Below are positions 1 through 6,413 of a stretch of DNA of 9,644 nucleotides, one piece after another (positions within the stretch are counted from its first letter, which is position 1; the number at the start of each line of letters is the position of its first letter). A program made the position numbers and the translations under genes. The DNA is from Parachlamydiales bacterium (lineage in GTDB: Bacteria; Chlamydiota; Chlamydiia; Chlamydiales; Rhabdochlamydiaceae). The stretch lies in the NCBI GenBank assembly GCA_020050965.1, contig JAGVJV010000111.1:1-9644 (forward strand), in the 5' to 3' direction. The notes beneath the pieces are model-generated. The model did not search any database, was not told where the DNA came from, and was given only the letters and a program-made list of their open reading frames with translations.

Positions 1-1234
1 AAGCTATGATGCCCCTACTCCCATCCAACAACTCGCCATCCCGCTCATTCTCGAAGGGAGCGATATCATGGCCCGAGCACAGACCGGTACCGGTAAGACG
101 GCTGGCTTTACGCTCCCATTGCTGCAGCTTCTGAGTAGGAAGCCCAGCGTAGGGACACAGCGCCCTGTGCGGGCTCTGATTTTAGCGCCGACCCGCGAGC
201 TGGCTGCTCAAGTTGAGGAAAGTGTCCGGCTCTATGGCAAATATCTGCCGCTTAAGTCGGCTGTCATTTTTGGCGGTGTCAATATCGCTCCACAGATCAA
301 GACCTTGCGAGCTGGGGTCGACATCATTGTGGCGACACCAGGCCGTCTGTTGGATCACTTGGCCCAGGGGACGGTTAATCTCTCCAAAATCGAAATTCTG
401 GTCTTGGATGAGGCCGATCGGATGCTCGATATGGGATTTATCCACGATATCCGCAAGGTGCTGGCAGTTTTACCAAAAAATCGTCAGAGCCTTCTATTTT
501 CTGCAACGTTTTCTGATGAGATCAAACGACTGGCTGATGGCTTTTTGAAAGCGCCTAAAATGGTCGAGGTAGCTCGCAATAATTCGACTGCCGATCTCGT
601 TTCACAAGTAATCTATCCGGTTGATAGCAAGCGGAAAGCGGCCCTCTTGTCCTTTCTCATCAATTCAGAGAATTGGAAGCAGGTACTGGTCTTTACTAGG
701 ACTAAACACGGAGCCAATCGACTTGCTCAAAAATTAGAGGTCGATGGGATCAATTCCGCAGCGATTCATGGGAATAAGAGCCAATCGGCCCGCACTAAAG
801 CGCTGGCAGATTTCAAGGCGGGGAAAATACAAGTATTAGTGGCGACAGACATCGCAGCGCGTGGTTTGGATATCGATGAACTTCCGCATGTCGTCAATTT
901 CGAGTTGCCCAATGTCCCTGAAGACTATGTCCACCGTATCGGCCGGACTGGTCGCGCGGGTAAAGAAGGGGGAGCAGTCTCTCTTGTCTGCATCGATGAG
1001 CACAAATTGTTACAGGATATTGAGCGGCTGATCAAACGACAGATCCCACAAGTAATCGTTCCGAGCTATGAGCCGAATCCAGACATCAAGGCCGAGCCCA
1101 TTCCAAATGGAAGAAACACGCCAAAGAGAGGAAATAAACCCTCACACTGGCGTGGTAATAATCAGCCCCATCGCAAACACCCGAATTCTCAAGGCAAACG
1201 AGCTGGCCAACGTAACGGATCTCAAGGGTCGTAA
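1..1234 (+). CDS. rhlE: DEAD-box ATP-dependent RNA helicase, RhlE type (5' end outside window)
   Basis: The reading frame is open from base 2, so the start codon lies before the window; the ATG at 68 is internal (DIMARAQ). Motifs appear in order: Q motif PTPIQQLAIP (17-46), motif I AQTGTGKT, Ia PTRELA, Ib TPGR, II DEAD, III SAT, IV VLVFTRTKHGANRLA, V VATDIAARGLD and VI YVHRIGRTGRAG, followed by a basic, low-complexity tail rich in R, K, N, G and Q. Motif IV and the stretch LPNVPEDYVHRIGRTGRAG match the RhlE subgroup rather than SrmB, DeaD or RhlB. RhlE proteins unwind short RNA duplexes using ATP and act in ribosome assembly and RNA turnover. The gene ends with TAA at 1232-1234, one base from the stop of the convergent gene. 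Only the N-terminal few dozen residues should be missing. The RhlE assignment is by motif similarity; another DEAD-box subgroup is a minor alternative. Confidence 0.93.
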   Translation, partial: SYDAPTPIQQLAIPLILEGSDIMARAQTGTGKTAGFTLPLLQLLSRKPSVGTQRPVRALILAPTRELAAQVEESVRLYGKYLPLKSAVIFGGVNIAPQIKTLRAGVDIIVATPGRLLDHLAQGTVNLSKIEILVLDEADRMLDMGFIHDIRKVLAVLPKNRQSLLFSATFSDEIKRLADGFLKAPKMVEVARNNSTADLVSQVIYPVDSKRKAALLSFLINSENWKQVLVFTRTKHGANRLAQKLEVDGINSAAIHGNKSQSARTKALADFKAGKIQVLVATDIAARGLDIDELPHVVNFELPNVPEDYVHRIGRTGRAGKEGGAVSLVCIDEHKLLQDIERLIKRQIPQVIVPSYEPNPDIKAEPIPNGRNTPKRGNKPSHWRGNNQPHRKHPNSQGKRAGQRNGSQGS

Positions 1235-1235
1235 T

Positions 1236-1904
1236 CTAAACTGAAAAAGCTCCATAGAGTGAAGCTGCACTGAGAACACACCATGTCAGGGCCTTGGCTT
1301 GATGGAGCTTTCCACCAGCAAAGTAAGCTTGAATCCCCTTTCCAAGAAAAGTCAAAGCCACGACTCCGCCGATGATGTTGCTCAAAGAATATCCGGCGCT
1401 CTCTACTGTGGCAGCTTCATTACCTATAAAAGTGCAGACTTGGGAGAGCAATTTTCCTTCAAAAGGTCCCTCTGTGCACTGCTTGGCAGCAGCATCTCCA
1501 GATGTGAAATGAATACTCTCGCACACTCTTTTCCCCTCTAGAGAGCAATGGTGGATCATTTGTTTTGCATATCCAAAAAGGGTAGTATACAGCGAACTTT
1601 TCTCGACGAGGGTCACCTTCGTTGTCATTTTAGCCACTGTCTGACCCGAGGGCATCGCCTTTTCTAAGAGCGTGGTTGTTATAACCTGAAAACAGGTCTG
1701 ATCAGGCAGGCACAGGACGCTCTTGTCTGTGCTCGACTCAGAAAGTTGGCGCGACACAACCCCCACCATAGGTTGGAGAGCCCGATTAAAAAGCTCCCTC
1801 GCTCGCTCTACAGTAGAACCTATGACTGAAACCGGGCAAATCCGCTCAAAGCCATAAGGCAAAGGATGATCTATGAAATTATAGAAATAATCATAATCTA
1901 ACAT
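1236..1904 (-). CDS. hypothetical protein, Cys-containing, with C-terminal hydrophobic hairpin
   Basis: I do not recognise this 222-residue protein. Most of it is soluble-looking, with eight cysteines (23, 65, 71, 120, 128, 143, 157, 209). The last ~50 residues contain two hydrophobic stretches, about 174-195 (LSNIIGGVVALTFLG core) and 205-222 (LTWCVLSAASLYGAF), separated by a short GGKLHQAK turn. This resembles a membrane hairpin. Chlamydial inclusion-membrane (Inc) proteins are defined by a bilobed hydrophobic domain, so an Inc-like or host-directed membrane role is possible but unproven, and there is no obvious N-terminal signal peptide. The start at 1902-1904 is ATG but lacks a Shine-Dalgarno sequence. 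A good promoter match lies so close upstream that the transcript would begin at or beside the start codon. It ends with TAG, tail-to-tail with the helicase gene. Confidence that it is a gene is good; function is unknown. Confidence 0.7.
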   Translation of the reverse strand: MLDYDYFYNFIDHPLPYGFERICPVSVIGSTVERARELFNRALQPMVGVVSRQLSESSTDKSVLCLPDQTCFQVITTTLLEKAMPSGQTVAKMTTKVTLVEKSSLYTTLFGYAKQMIHHCSLEGKRVCESIHFTSGDAAAKQCTEGPFEGKLLSQVCTFIGNEAATVESAGYSLSNIIGGVVALTFLGKGIQAYFAGGKLHQAKALTWCVLSAASLYGAFSV

Positions 1905-1910
1905 AATAAT

Positions 1911-1939
1911 ATTATTACAATAAATTATTTAAATGTCAA
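1911..1939 (-). promoter_or_regulatory. putative sigma70-type promoter for the membrane-hairpin gene
   Basis: On the minus strand, TTGACA (1934-1939, a perfect -35 box) is followed after 17 bp by AATAAT (1911-1916, 5/6 match to TATAAT). A start site 6-7 bp downstream would fall on or next to the ATG at 1904, implying a leaderless or near-leaderless mRNA, consistent with the missing ribosome binding site. The region is very AT-rich, so the -10 could be fortuitous; the -35 is the stronger evidence. A perfect 12-bp palindrome AATAATATTATT (1905-1916) overlaps the -10. Confidence 0.5.
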
Positions 1940-1959
1940 GTAAAATTATTTTTATATTA

Positions 1960-2346
1960 TTATAGCTCTATAACATCATCTAATTGGTAGCGGCCTTGAA
2001 CTTCTTGCATATGTAAGCGAAGGGCAAATTCCTCATCTGATTCCGTAGGATGCGCTTGGTTAGGATCTTGTTGATGTATGGCTCGATATCTATGTTCTTG
2101 TAATTTTTGTTTGTATTGCTCTTGGCTTAGAATACTGCTAGCGTCAATCCATTCCTTGCAAAATCCACATCTAAAAACTGCTTCTTCAACTTTTAAAGCT
2201 TTAGACGCGCAACTTTTATGAGCAACACATTTCTCTCCATTAGAATGGGTGACGAATGGGTCGTTATCGGTGTTCCCGCTTTGTTGACAGTAAGCATCTG
2301 CACATTTGCCGCTATACCCGTTAACTAGAACATATGAACTTAACAT
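1960..2346 (-). CDS. small RING-like zinc-binding protein (hypothetical; possible ubiquitin-ligase-like effector)
   Basis: This 128-residue protein has an N-terminal Cys/His cluster with eight potential zinc ligands in RING-like order: C15-x4-C20-x13-H34-x5-C40-x2-H43-x2-C46-x13-C60-x2-C63. The segment PFVTHSNGEKCVAHKSC resembles the RING core in which a Cys/His cluster is followed by H-x2-C, and CGFC fits the terminal C-x2-C. The spacing departs from canonical RING (x4 rather than x2 between the first two cysteines, and His or Cys swaps at ligands 3 and 4), so this is a degenerate or variant RING/U-box-like finger. The C-terminal half is charged and helical, with DEEFALRLHMQEV near residues 104-116. 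The ATG has a strong AAAGGAG ribosome binding site 6 nt upstream. The gene is visibly more AT-rich than pheS or the helicase, suggesting separate acquisition. RING and U-box proteins are known to be expanded in amoeba-associated chlamydiae; ligase activity here is inference. Confidence 0.72.
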   Translation of the reverse strand: MLSSYVLVNGYSGKCADAYCQQSGNTDNDPFVTHSNGEKCVAHKSCASKALKVEEAVFRCGFCKEWIDASSILSQEQYKQKLQEHRYRAIHQQDPNQAHPTESDEEFALRLHMQEVQGRYQLDDVIEL

Positions 2347-2352
2347 AGAAAT

Positions 2353-2359
2353 CTCCTTT
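2353..2359 (-). promoter_or_regulatory. strong ribosome binding site of the RING-like gene
   Basis: On the minus strand AAAGGAG lies 6 nt before the ATG at 2346. It is among the best Shine-Dalgarno matches in the window and fixes the start of this gene. No clear terminator or promoter is visible in the remainder of the 81-bp gap to the phosphatase gene; a TATAAC hexamer in it has no good partner -35. Confidence 0.7.
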
Positions 2360-2427
2360 GTATCCTCAAAGACGCGTTATATCTTTAACGAAAAGCCATC
2401 AATCGCAACGAGCCGAATTCTATTAGT

Positions 2428-3103
2428 TTAAGGATCAATTTCATAGACAGCAGTTGCCCCATTTTTCGGCTCATTAAATCCTTCTGCGCGGTAATCTAGC
2501 TCAATTTTTTCTTCATTAAGCACTCCCATCACAGGGACTTTGATCGAAGAAACTTTATGACCAAAGGCCAAGATGACCTCGCCTGGGTATTTTTTCGCGA
2601 CGCTGAGCATGAATTCCTTTACTCGCTTAAAAATAGCCGCGAAACTTTCCGGGTTTTGTGAGTTTAGAACATGTGTAATCCCACTTTTGAGAGAAAGTGA
2701 AGCCTTTAGTCTCTTCCCGCTCTATCGCTGCATAGTGCTCATAGACTTCCTTTGTTTGACCATCGAGCTCTTCTCCAAAAAACTTTTCTCTGAGTGCTGG
2801 TTCTTTTTGGAGTTGAATTTCAGAGCCCATGGTTTTCAGGACCTTTTCACAGGTTTGATGTGCTCGAATCAGCGGAGAGGTAAATGCTTGTGTGATTTTA
2901 TCCTTAAAAGGAGCCAGATTGCGGCCGAGATCTTCTGCCTCACCCTCCCCTTTCTTAGTTAAAGGCTTGTTGGCGAGTTCGCTCGATCCTCCTACACGCT
3001 CTTCTTCATTAATAACCGAATGGCCGTGACGACAAAAAATGACGTAGGTTTTATTAGGGTCTAAATCACTCTTTAAAAAGTCATATGTATTGCTGATATT
3101 CAT
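2428..3103 (-). pseudogene. histidine phosphatase (phosphoglycerate mutase-like) family, split by a frameshift
   Basis: Two adjacent frames together encode one histidine phosphatase. The first part (3103 down to 2627, 158 codons) has the catalytic RHG motif (R25-H26-G27 in IFCRHGHS), LTKKGEGEAEDLG, the substrate-pocket Arg in TSPLIRAHQT (R80) and the acid residue in LREKFFGEE (E106). It then runs out of frame and stops. The second part, in the next frame and ending at 2428, supplies NPESFAAIFKRVKEF, the conserved second His in VILAFGHKVS and the C-terminus. The span of 676 nt is 3n+1, so one extra base explains the break. It lies between about 2654 and 2720; candidates are the A4 run at 2654-2657 and the GGG at 2680-2682. 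Repaired, the protein would be 224 residues, normal for the family. The ATG overlaps the ABC-F stop as ATGA, implying coupled translation. Because both halves are well conserved, the break is either very recent or a sequencing error. Substrate unknown. Confidence 0.85.
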
Positions 3104-4653
3104 TTAGCTACCCGGATGACATCTCGATTCACTTCAATCACCTTAGTGGCCACCTTCTGGATGAAGTAGCGGTCGTGGCTGACAAAGATGACCGTGCCTG
3201 GGAAGGCCACCAGGGCTTCTGCTAGCGCTTCTTTTGATTCAAGATCGAGGTGGTTGGTCGGCTCATCGAGGACCAGGATATTGCAGCCGGAGAGCATGAT
3301 CTTGGCCAAGAGCAGCCGTGCCATTTCGCCGCCGCTGAGCATGAAGATCTTTTTGTTGGTGTCTTCGGGACGAAAGAGCATCCTGCCAAGGATTTGCCGT
3401 CTTTTCTCCTCGGTGAGGCCTTTGGTCTCTTTTTCGAGCCAGGCTAGGACGGTCTCATCACCAACGAAGAGGTGCTTGTGCTCTTGGTGGAAGATGCCGA
3501 TTTCAACCTGATGACCGAAGGCGATGGTCCCATCGTCGGGCAGCAGCTGATTGGTCAACATTTTGATGAGGGTCGTTTTTCCGCCGCCGTTTCTGCCCAT
3601 GAAGGCGATCCGCTCACCCCGCTCAATTTCGAGGTCTAAGGGGCCAATGAGGATGTCTGGCTCGAAGATCTTGCAGAGCTTCTTGGCTTTGATGGGGATT
3701 TGTCCAGAGCGGGTATTTTGGATGAAGCCAAAGTGGGGGCTGCGGCGCGAAGAGATGCCAATATCGGGCCAGACGATCTTCTCGATCATTTTCTTGCGCG
3801 CATTGGCTTGGGCAGCTTTGGTCGCCTTGGCTCCAAAGCGGTCGATGAAGCGCTGCATCTTCTCCACTTTTTCTTCTAAGCGGGCATGTTCTTTTTCTTT
3901 TTGGAGGACCACTTCGGCTTTCTTCTTGAGAAATTGGGAATAGGTGCCGGGATAAGAGAGAATCTGCCCATAGTCTATATCGAGAACGCAGGTCCCGATA
4001 TTTTCAAGGAACCGCTGATCGTGAGAGACGGCGATGATCATCCCTTGGTAGGTCTCAATGAGGTATTTTTCAAACCAGGCGATCGTGTCGATATCGAGGT
4101 AGTTAGTCGGTTCGTCTAGCAGCAGGATATCGGGGTTGTTGAAGAGCAGCTGCGCCAAGAGGACGCGCATTTTCCAGCCGCCGGAAAATTGCTTGAGCGG
4201 TTCCCGATGTTTTTCTAAAGCGATGCCGAGCCCAGTCAGAAGGGATTGAGCGTCTGCCTCGGCTCGATATCCGCCAAGTTGATTGATCTGCTCTTCCAGC
4301 TTGGCAAGGCGGGTCGATTCTTTATCGGTCCAATGGGGGCTCATCAAAAGTTTATCTTTGGCTTGCAGCGCTTCCCAAAGTTGCTCGCGCCCTAAAATGA
4401 CCACATCGACGATCGGCATTTCGTCATAGAGATGGAGAACCTGTTTCATCCAGCCGATTTGTGCAGCTTTGGCACGGGTAATCGTTCCAAGGGTAGGGGT
4501 CATTTCCTCTGCGAGCAGGGTCAAAAAGGTGGACTTACCGGTTCCGTTCGCGCCGACGACGATATAACGGTATTTCGATGATAGGCTGAGATTGACGTCG
4601 TCAAACAGAACTCTATCGCCAAATTGCAGGGAGAGTTCTTCGATTGTAATCAT
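3100..4653 (-). CDS. ABC-F family ATPase (YbiT-like), ribosome-associated type
   Basis: This 517-residue soluble protein has two ABC cassettes and no membrane segments. Cassette 1 has Walker A GANGTGKST (34-42), a signature in variant form FSGGW (156-160), Walker B ILLLDEP (176-182; Glu181) and switch His211. A charged linker (about 240-300, KKKAEVVLQKEKEHARLEEK) matches the P-site tRNA interaction motif position. Cassette 2 has Walker A GRNGGGKTT (353-361), signature LSGGE (439-443), Walker B ILVLDEP (459-465; Glu464) and His493. ABC-F proteins bind the ribosomal E site and modulate translation. Sequence order and phrases (VVILGREQLWE, PDILLLDEPTN, LDIDTIAW) resemble YbiT more than EttA. The C-terminus stops after RDVIRVAK, about 15 residues short of the usual GxYxxYL end of the second cassette. 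The ATG has only a weak upstream AGG. It sits just downstream of a large palindrome after pheS and overlaps the phosphatase gene by four bases. Confidence 0.92.
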   Translation of the reverse strand: MITIEELSLQFGDRVLFDDVNLSLSSKYRYIVVGANGTGKSTFLTLLAEEMTPTLGTITRAKAAQIGWMKQVLHLYDEMPIVDVVILGREQLWEALQAKDKLLMSPHWTDKESTRLAKLEEQINQLGGYRAEADAQSLLTGLGIALEKHREPLKQFSGGWKMRVLLAQLLFNNPDILLLDEPTNYLDIDTIAWFEKYLIETYQGMIIAVSHDQRFLENIGTCVLDIDYGQILSYPGTYSQFLKKKAEVVLQKEKEHARLEEKVEKMQRFIDRFGAKATKAAQANARKKMIEKIVWPDIGISSRRSPHFGFIQNTRSGQIPIKAKKLCKIFEPDILIGPLDLEIERGERIAFMGRNGGGKTTLIKMLTNQLLPDDGTIAFGHQVEIGIFHQEHKHLFVGDETVLAWLEKETKGLTEEKRRQILGRMLFRPEDTNKKIFMLSGGEMARLLLAKIMLSGCNILVLDEPTNHLDLESKEALAEALVAFPGTVIFVSHDRYFIQKVATKVIEVNRDVIRVAK

Positions 4654-4661
4654 ATATTAAA

Positions 4662-4826
4662 ACCTGGGTTTCGGGTTTATTTTGCCCTGAGAGTCAAGTA
4701 AATTCCGAGCATTTTTTTGAATTTTGAGCCGAAGGCAATATCGGGACGAGCATCTTGCCAGGGCTCAAAAGTCAAAAAAAGGCCGGAAGAACTTGAGTAT
4801 CAGGCAAAGAAACCCGAAATTCAGGT
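4662..4826. repeat. large imperfect inverted repeat filling the pheS/ABC-F intergenic region
   Basis: The left arm (4662-4730) and the reverse complement of the right arm (4762-4826) align end to end. By hand I count about 55 identities in 68 columns (about 81%) with four 1-nt gaps. Blocks in order from the outside in: ACCTG, TTTCGGGTTT, TTTGCC, TGA, TCAAGT, TTCCG, GC, TTTTTTTGA, TTTTGAGCC. The 31-nt loop (4731-4761) contains a further 5-bp inner stem (GGCAA 4734-4738 with TTGCC 4755-4759). The right arm begins at the pheS stop codon, and the left arm ends 8 bp from the ABC-F start, so the palindrome is essentially the whole spacer. It is not a textbook terminator: each arm has T on its 5' side and A on its 3' side, so no U-tract follows the stem on either strand. 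It may act as an RNA hairpin between the two genes, or be a decayed miniature inverted-repeat element. Confidence 0.85.
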
Positions 4827-5845
4827 CAGAATTGGGCGAGGAGCCGCATATCGTTTTCAGTGAACATCCTGATGTCGCTGATGCCGTAGCGGAGCATGGC
4901 GAGTCTTTCAATTCCCATTCCCCAAGCATACCCGGAGTAATCGTGAGGGTTGATGCCCCCATTTTTCAGCACTTCGGGATGGACCATACCGGCACCACAC
5001 ACTTCTAACCAGCCGCTATGTTTACACAGACGGCAACCTGATCCATGGCAGGAGGTGCACTTGAGGTCCACTTCCAGTCCTGGCTCAACGAAAGGGAAAT
5101 AGCTAGGACGAAACCGGGCTTCAACGGTTTCATTAAACACTTTGCTCCAGAGCTCTTCCATGGTGGCAAATAGATCGGCAAAAGAGACATGGCGATCGAT
5201 GTAGAGCCCCTCGATTTGATGGAAAAAGACGTGCGAGCGGGCGCTGATGTTCTCATTGCGGAACACGGTGCCAGGGGCGATGATCCGGATAGGGGGATTG
5301 CGCCCTTCCATGGCTCGCAGCTGGACATTTGAGGTTTGGGAGCGGAGAAGCAGGTGCTCGGTCACATAGAAGGTGTCCTGCATATCGCGCGCGGGGTGAT
5401 CGGCGGGATAGTTGAGCCCTTCAAAGTTATACCAATCCGAATCAATCTCTGGCCCGCATTGGACCGAAAAGCCCATGCCGATTAGGATATCGACGATTTC
5501 GCGCATCATGATTCGAATGGGATGGGAGTGGCCTAGATAGTGCCTTTTGCCTGGCAGGCTGATGTCGATCTTTTCAGCTTCGAGTTGGGCGACCTCTTCG
5601 GCTTTGGCAAAACCCATCAAAGCTTGGTCTAAAAGCCCATCGATTTCATTTTTGAGGTCATTGATTTCTTTCCCTACACGGGGGCGTGCTTCGGGGGCGA
5701 CATTGCGAAGTTCAAGCATTAGGGCCTGGACAGGCCCTTTTTTGCCGGTATATTTTACCTTAAGCTGCTCAACATCTTTAGAGTTGGCGGCACCGCTAAG
5801 GTCGTGTTGAAACGCCTTCTTTAGGGAAAGAACTTTCTCGTCCAT
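4826..5845 (-). CDS. pheS: phenylalanyl-tRNA synthetase alpha subunit
   Basis: This 339-residue protein is the catalytic alpha subunit of the alpha2-beta2 enzyme that charges tRNA-Phe. An N-terminal coiled-coil tRNA-binding arm (about 1-95) precedes the class II core. That core shows GHSHPIRIMM (motif 1 region), NYPADHPARDMQDTFYV (145-161), motif 2 TVFRNENISARSHVFFHQIEG (193-213), FRPSYFPFVEPGLEVD and motif 3 GYAWGMGIERLAMLRYGI (305-322). Four cysteines (263, 266, 271, 274; CTSCHGSGCRLC) form a zinc-ribbon-like insert of a kind seen in a subset of bacterial PheS. The ATG lies 6 nt after the rplT stop, with only AAGG immediately before it, so expression probably depends on coupling with rplT. 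pheT does not follow; an ABC-F gene does. This matches chlamydiae, where pheT lies elsewhere. The TGA stop is the outer edge of the downstream palindrome. Confidence 0.97.
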   Translation of the reverse strand: MDEKVLSLKKAFQHDLSGAANSKDVEQLKVKYTGKKGPVQALMLELRNVAPEARPRVGKEINDLKNEIDGLLDQALMGFAKAEEVAQLEAEKIDISLPGKRHYLGHSHPIRIMMREIVDILIGMGFSVQCGPEIDSDWYNFEGLNYPADHPARDMQDTFYVTEHLLLRSQTSNVQLRAMEGRNPPIRIIAPGTVFRNENISARSHVFFHQIEGLYIDRHVSFADLFATMEELWSKVFNETVEARFRPSYFPFVEPGLEVDLKCTSCHGSGCRLCKHSGWLEVCGAGMVHPEVLKNGGINPHDYSGYAWGMGIERLAMLRYGISDIRMFTENDMRLLAQF

Positions 5846-5851
5846 ACCTTA

Positions 5852-6208
5852 TTAAGCTAATGCTTTCTTTGCTTGACTTGCAATTGCAGCAAAGCTGTCT
5901 GGATCGCGGATCGCGAGTTCAGAAAGCATTTTTCTATTCAAACTGCAGCCAGCTTCAGCGAGCCCATGGATGATCTTGCTATAGGAGATGCCGTTGATTT
6001 TTGCGGCAACGCCAATGCGGATAATCCAGAGTCTACGGAAGTCACGTTTGCGTTTTTTGCGGTGAGTCGTGTTGAATGCAAGCGCCGACATCACAGCGTC
6101 TTTTGTCAAACGAACGTGGTTTTTACGATCGCCTACAAAACCCTTAGCGAGTTTCATTAAGCGTTTGCGTCTACGGTGTCTTGCTACAGAACATGTTGCT
6201 CTTGTCAT
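5852..6208 (-). CDS. rplT: 50S ribosomal protein L20
   Basis: This is a 118-residue basic protein of normal L20 length. It contains the conserved RHRRRKRLMKLAKGF N-terminus, GDRKNHVRLTKDAVM, AFNTTHRKKRKRDFRRLWI and the C-terminal LNRKMLSELAIRDPDSF block. L20 binds 23S rRNA early in large-subunit assembly and in other bacteria also represses its own operon. The ATG at 6208 is preceded by GGAG 6 nt upstream, and that site lies inside the last codons of rpmI (GGA GCA TAA), leaving a 1-nt gap between the two genes, so translation is likely coupled. The closing segments resemble chlamydial L20 from memory, which supports the taxonomic call. Confidence 0.97.
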   Translation of the reverse strand: MTRATCSVARHRRRKRLMKLAKGFVGDRKNHVRLTKDAVMSALAFNTTHRKKRKRDFRRLWIIRIGVAAKINGISYSKIIHGLAEAGCSLNRKMLSELAIRDPDSFAAIASQAKKALA

Positions 6209-6209
6209 A

Positions 6210-6413
6210 TTATGCTCCTATTAATCGGGCAATTTTTTTAGTAATCGTCTTATCGACAAGGGCTGATTTTCCCAATCGGCGCTTTCTATTGGACGATTTT
6301 TTTGTTAGGATGTGTCGTTTCCCTGGCTTACGGCGCTTCAGTTTTCCGGTCCCTGTGACCTTGTACTTCGCCTTCATGGCCTTTTTCGGTTTCAACTTCA
6401 CTTTCACTTTCAC
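6210..6413 (-). CDS. rpmI: 50S ribosomal protein L35
   Basis: This 67-residue, strongly basic protein has the L35 core KYKVTGTGKLKRRKPGKRHILTKK followed by KSSNRKRRLGK. The start is not ATG. Three GTG codons occur at positions 1, 3 and 5 (GTGAAAGTGAAAGTGAAG), and the first, at 6413, has AAGGAG 7 nt upstream, so it is preferred. Alignment to the usual L35 N-terminus would equally allow the second GTG. The internal ATG at codon 13 is too far downstream, because it would remove conserved basic residues. The first 86 nt lie inside the 3' end of infC in another frame, and the ribosome binding site is inside infC. The stop codon is one base from the rplT start. Part of the large ribosomal subunit. 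Confidence 0.95.
   Translation of the reverse strand: MKVKVKLKPKKAMKAKYKVTGTGKLKRRKPGKRHILTKKSSNRKRRLGKSALVDKTITKKIARLIGA

Noticed and set aside
1246..1311. 10-bp inverted repeat AAAGCTCCAT / ATGGAGCTTT near the end of the membrane-hairpin gene
   Set aside because: The 46-nt loop and location inside coding sequence, with no following T-run, make chance more likely than a terminator.
1905..1960. AT-rich spacer as a replication origin or attachment site
   Set aside because: Only 55 bp with simple AT repeats and one promoter match; no DnaA boxes, direct repeats or integrase nearby.
2001..2040. Ubiquitin-interacting motif in the tail of the RING-like protein (DEEFALRLHMQEV)
   Set aside because: It is acidic and helical, but lacks the Ala and Ser at the positions that define a UIM.
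2573..2962. Plus-strand 129-codon frame opposite the phosphatase
   Set aside because: It lies opposite clear histidine phosphatase motifs and resembles no protein; a shadow frame.
4703..4788. Core of the pheS/ABC-F palindrome as a rho-independent terminator
   Set aside because: On both strands the T-run is on the 5' side of the stem and the A-run on the 3' side, the reverse of an intrinsic terminator. Stem-mediated termination without a U-tract is not excluded.
4724..5008. Plus-strand 94-codon frame antisense to the pheS 3' end
   Set aside because: It overlaps conserved PheS motif 3 coding sequence on the other strand and has no ribosome binding site or recognisable protein; a shadow frame.
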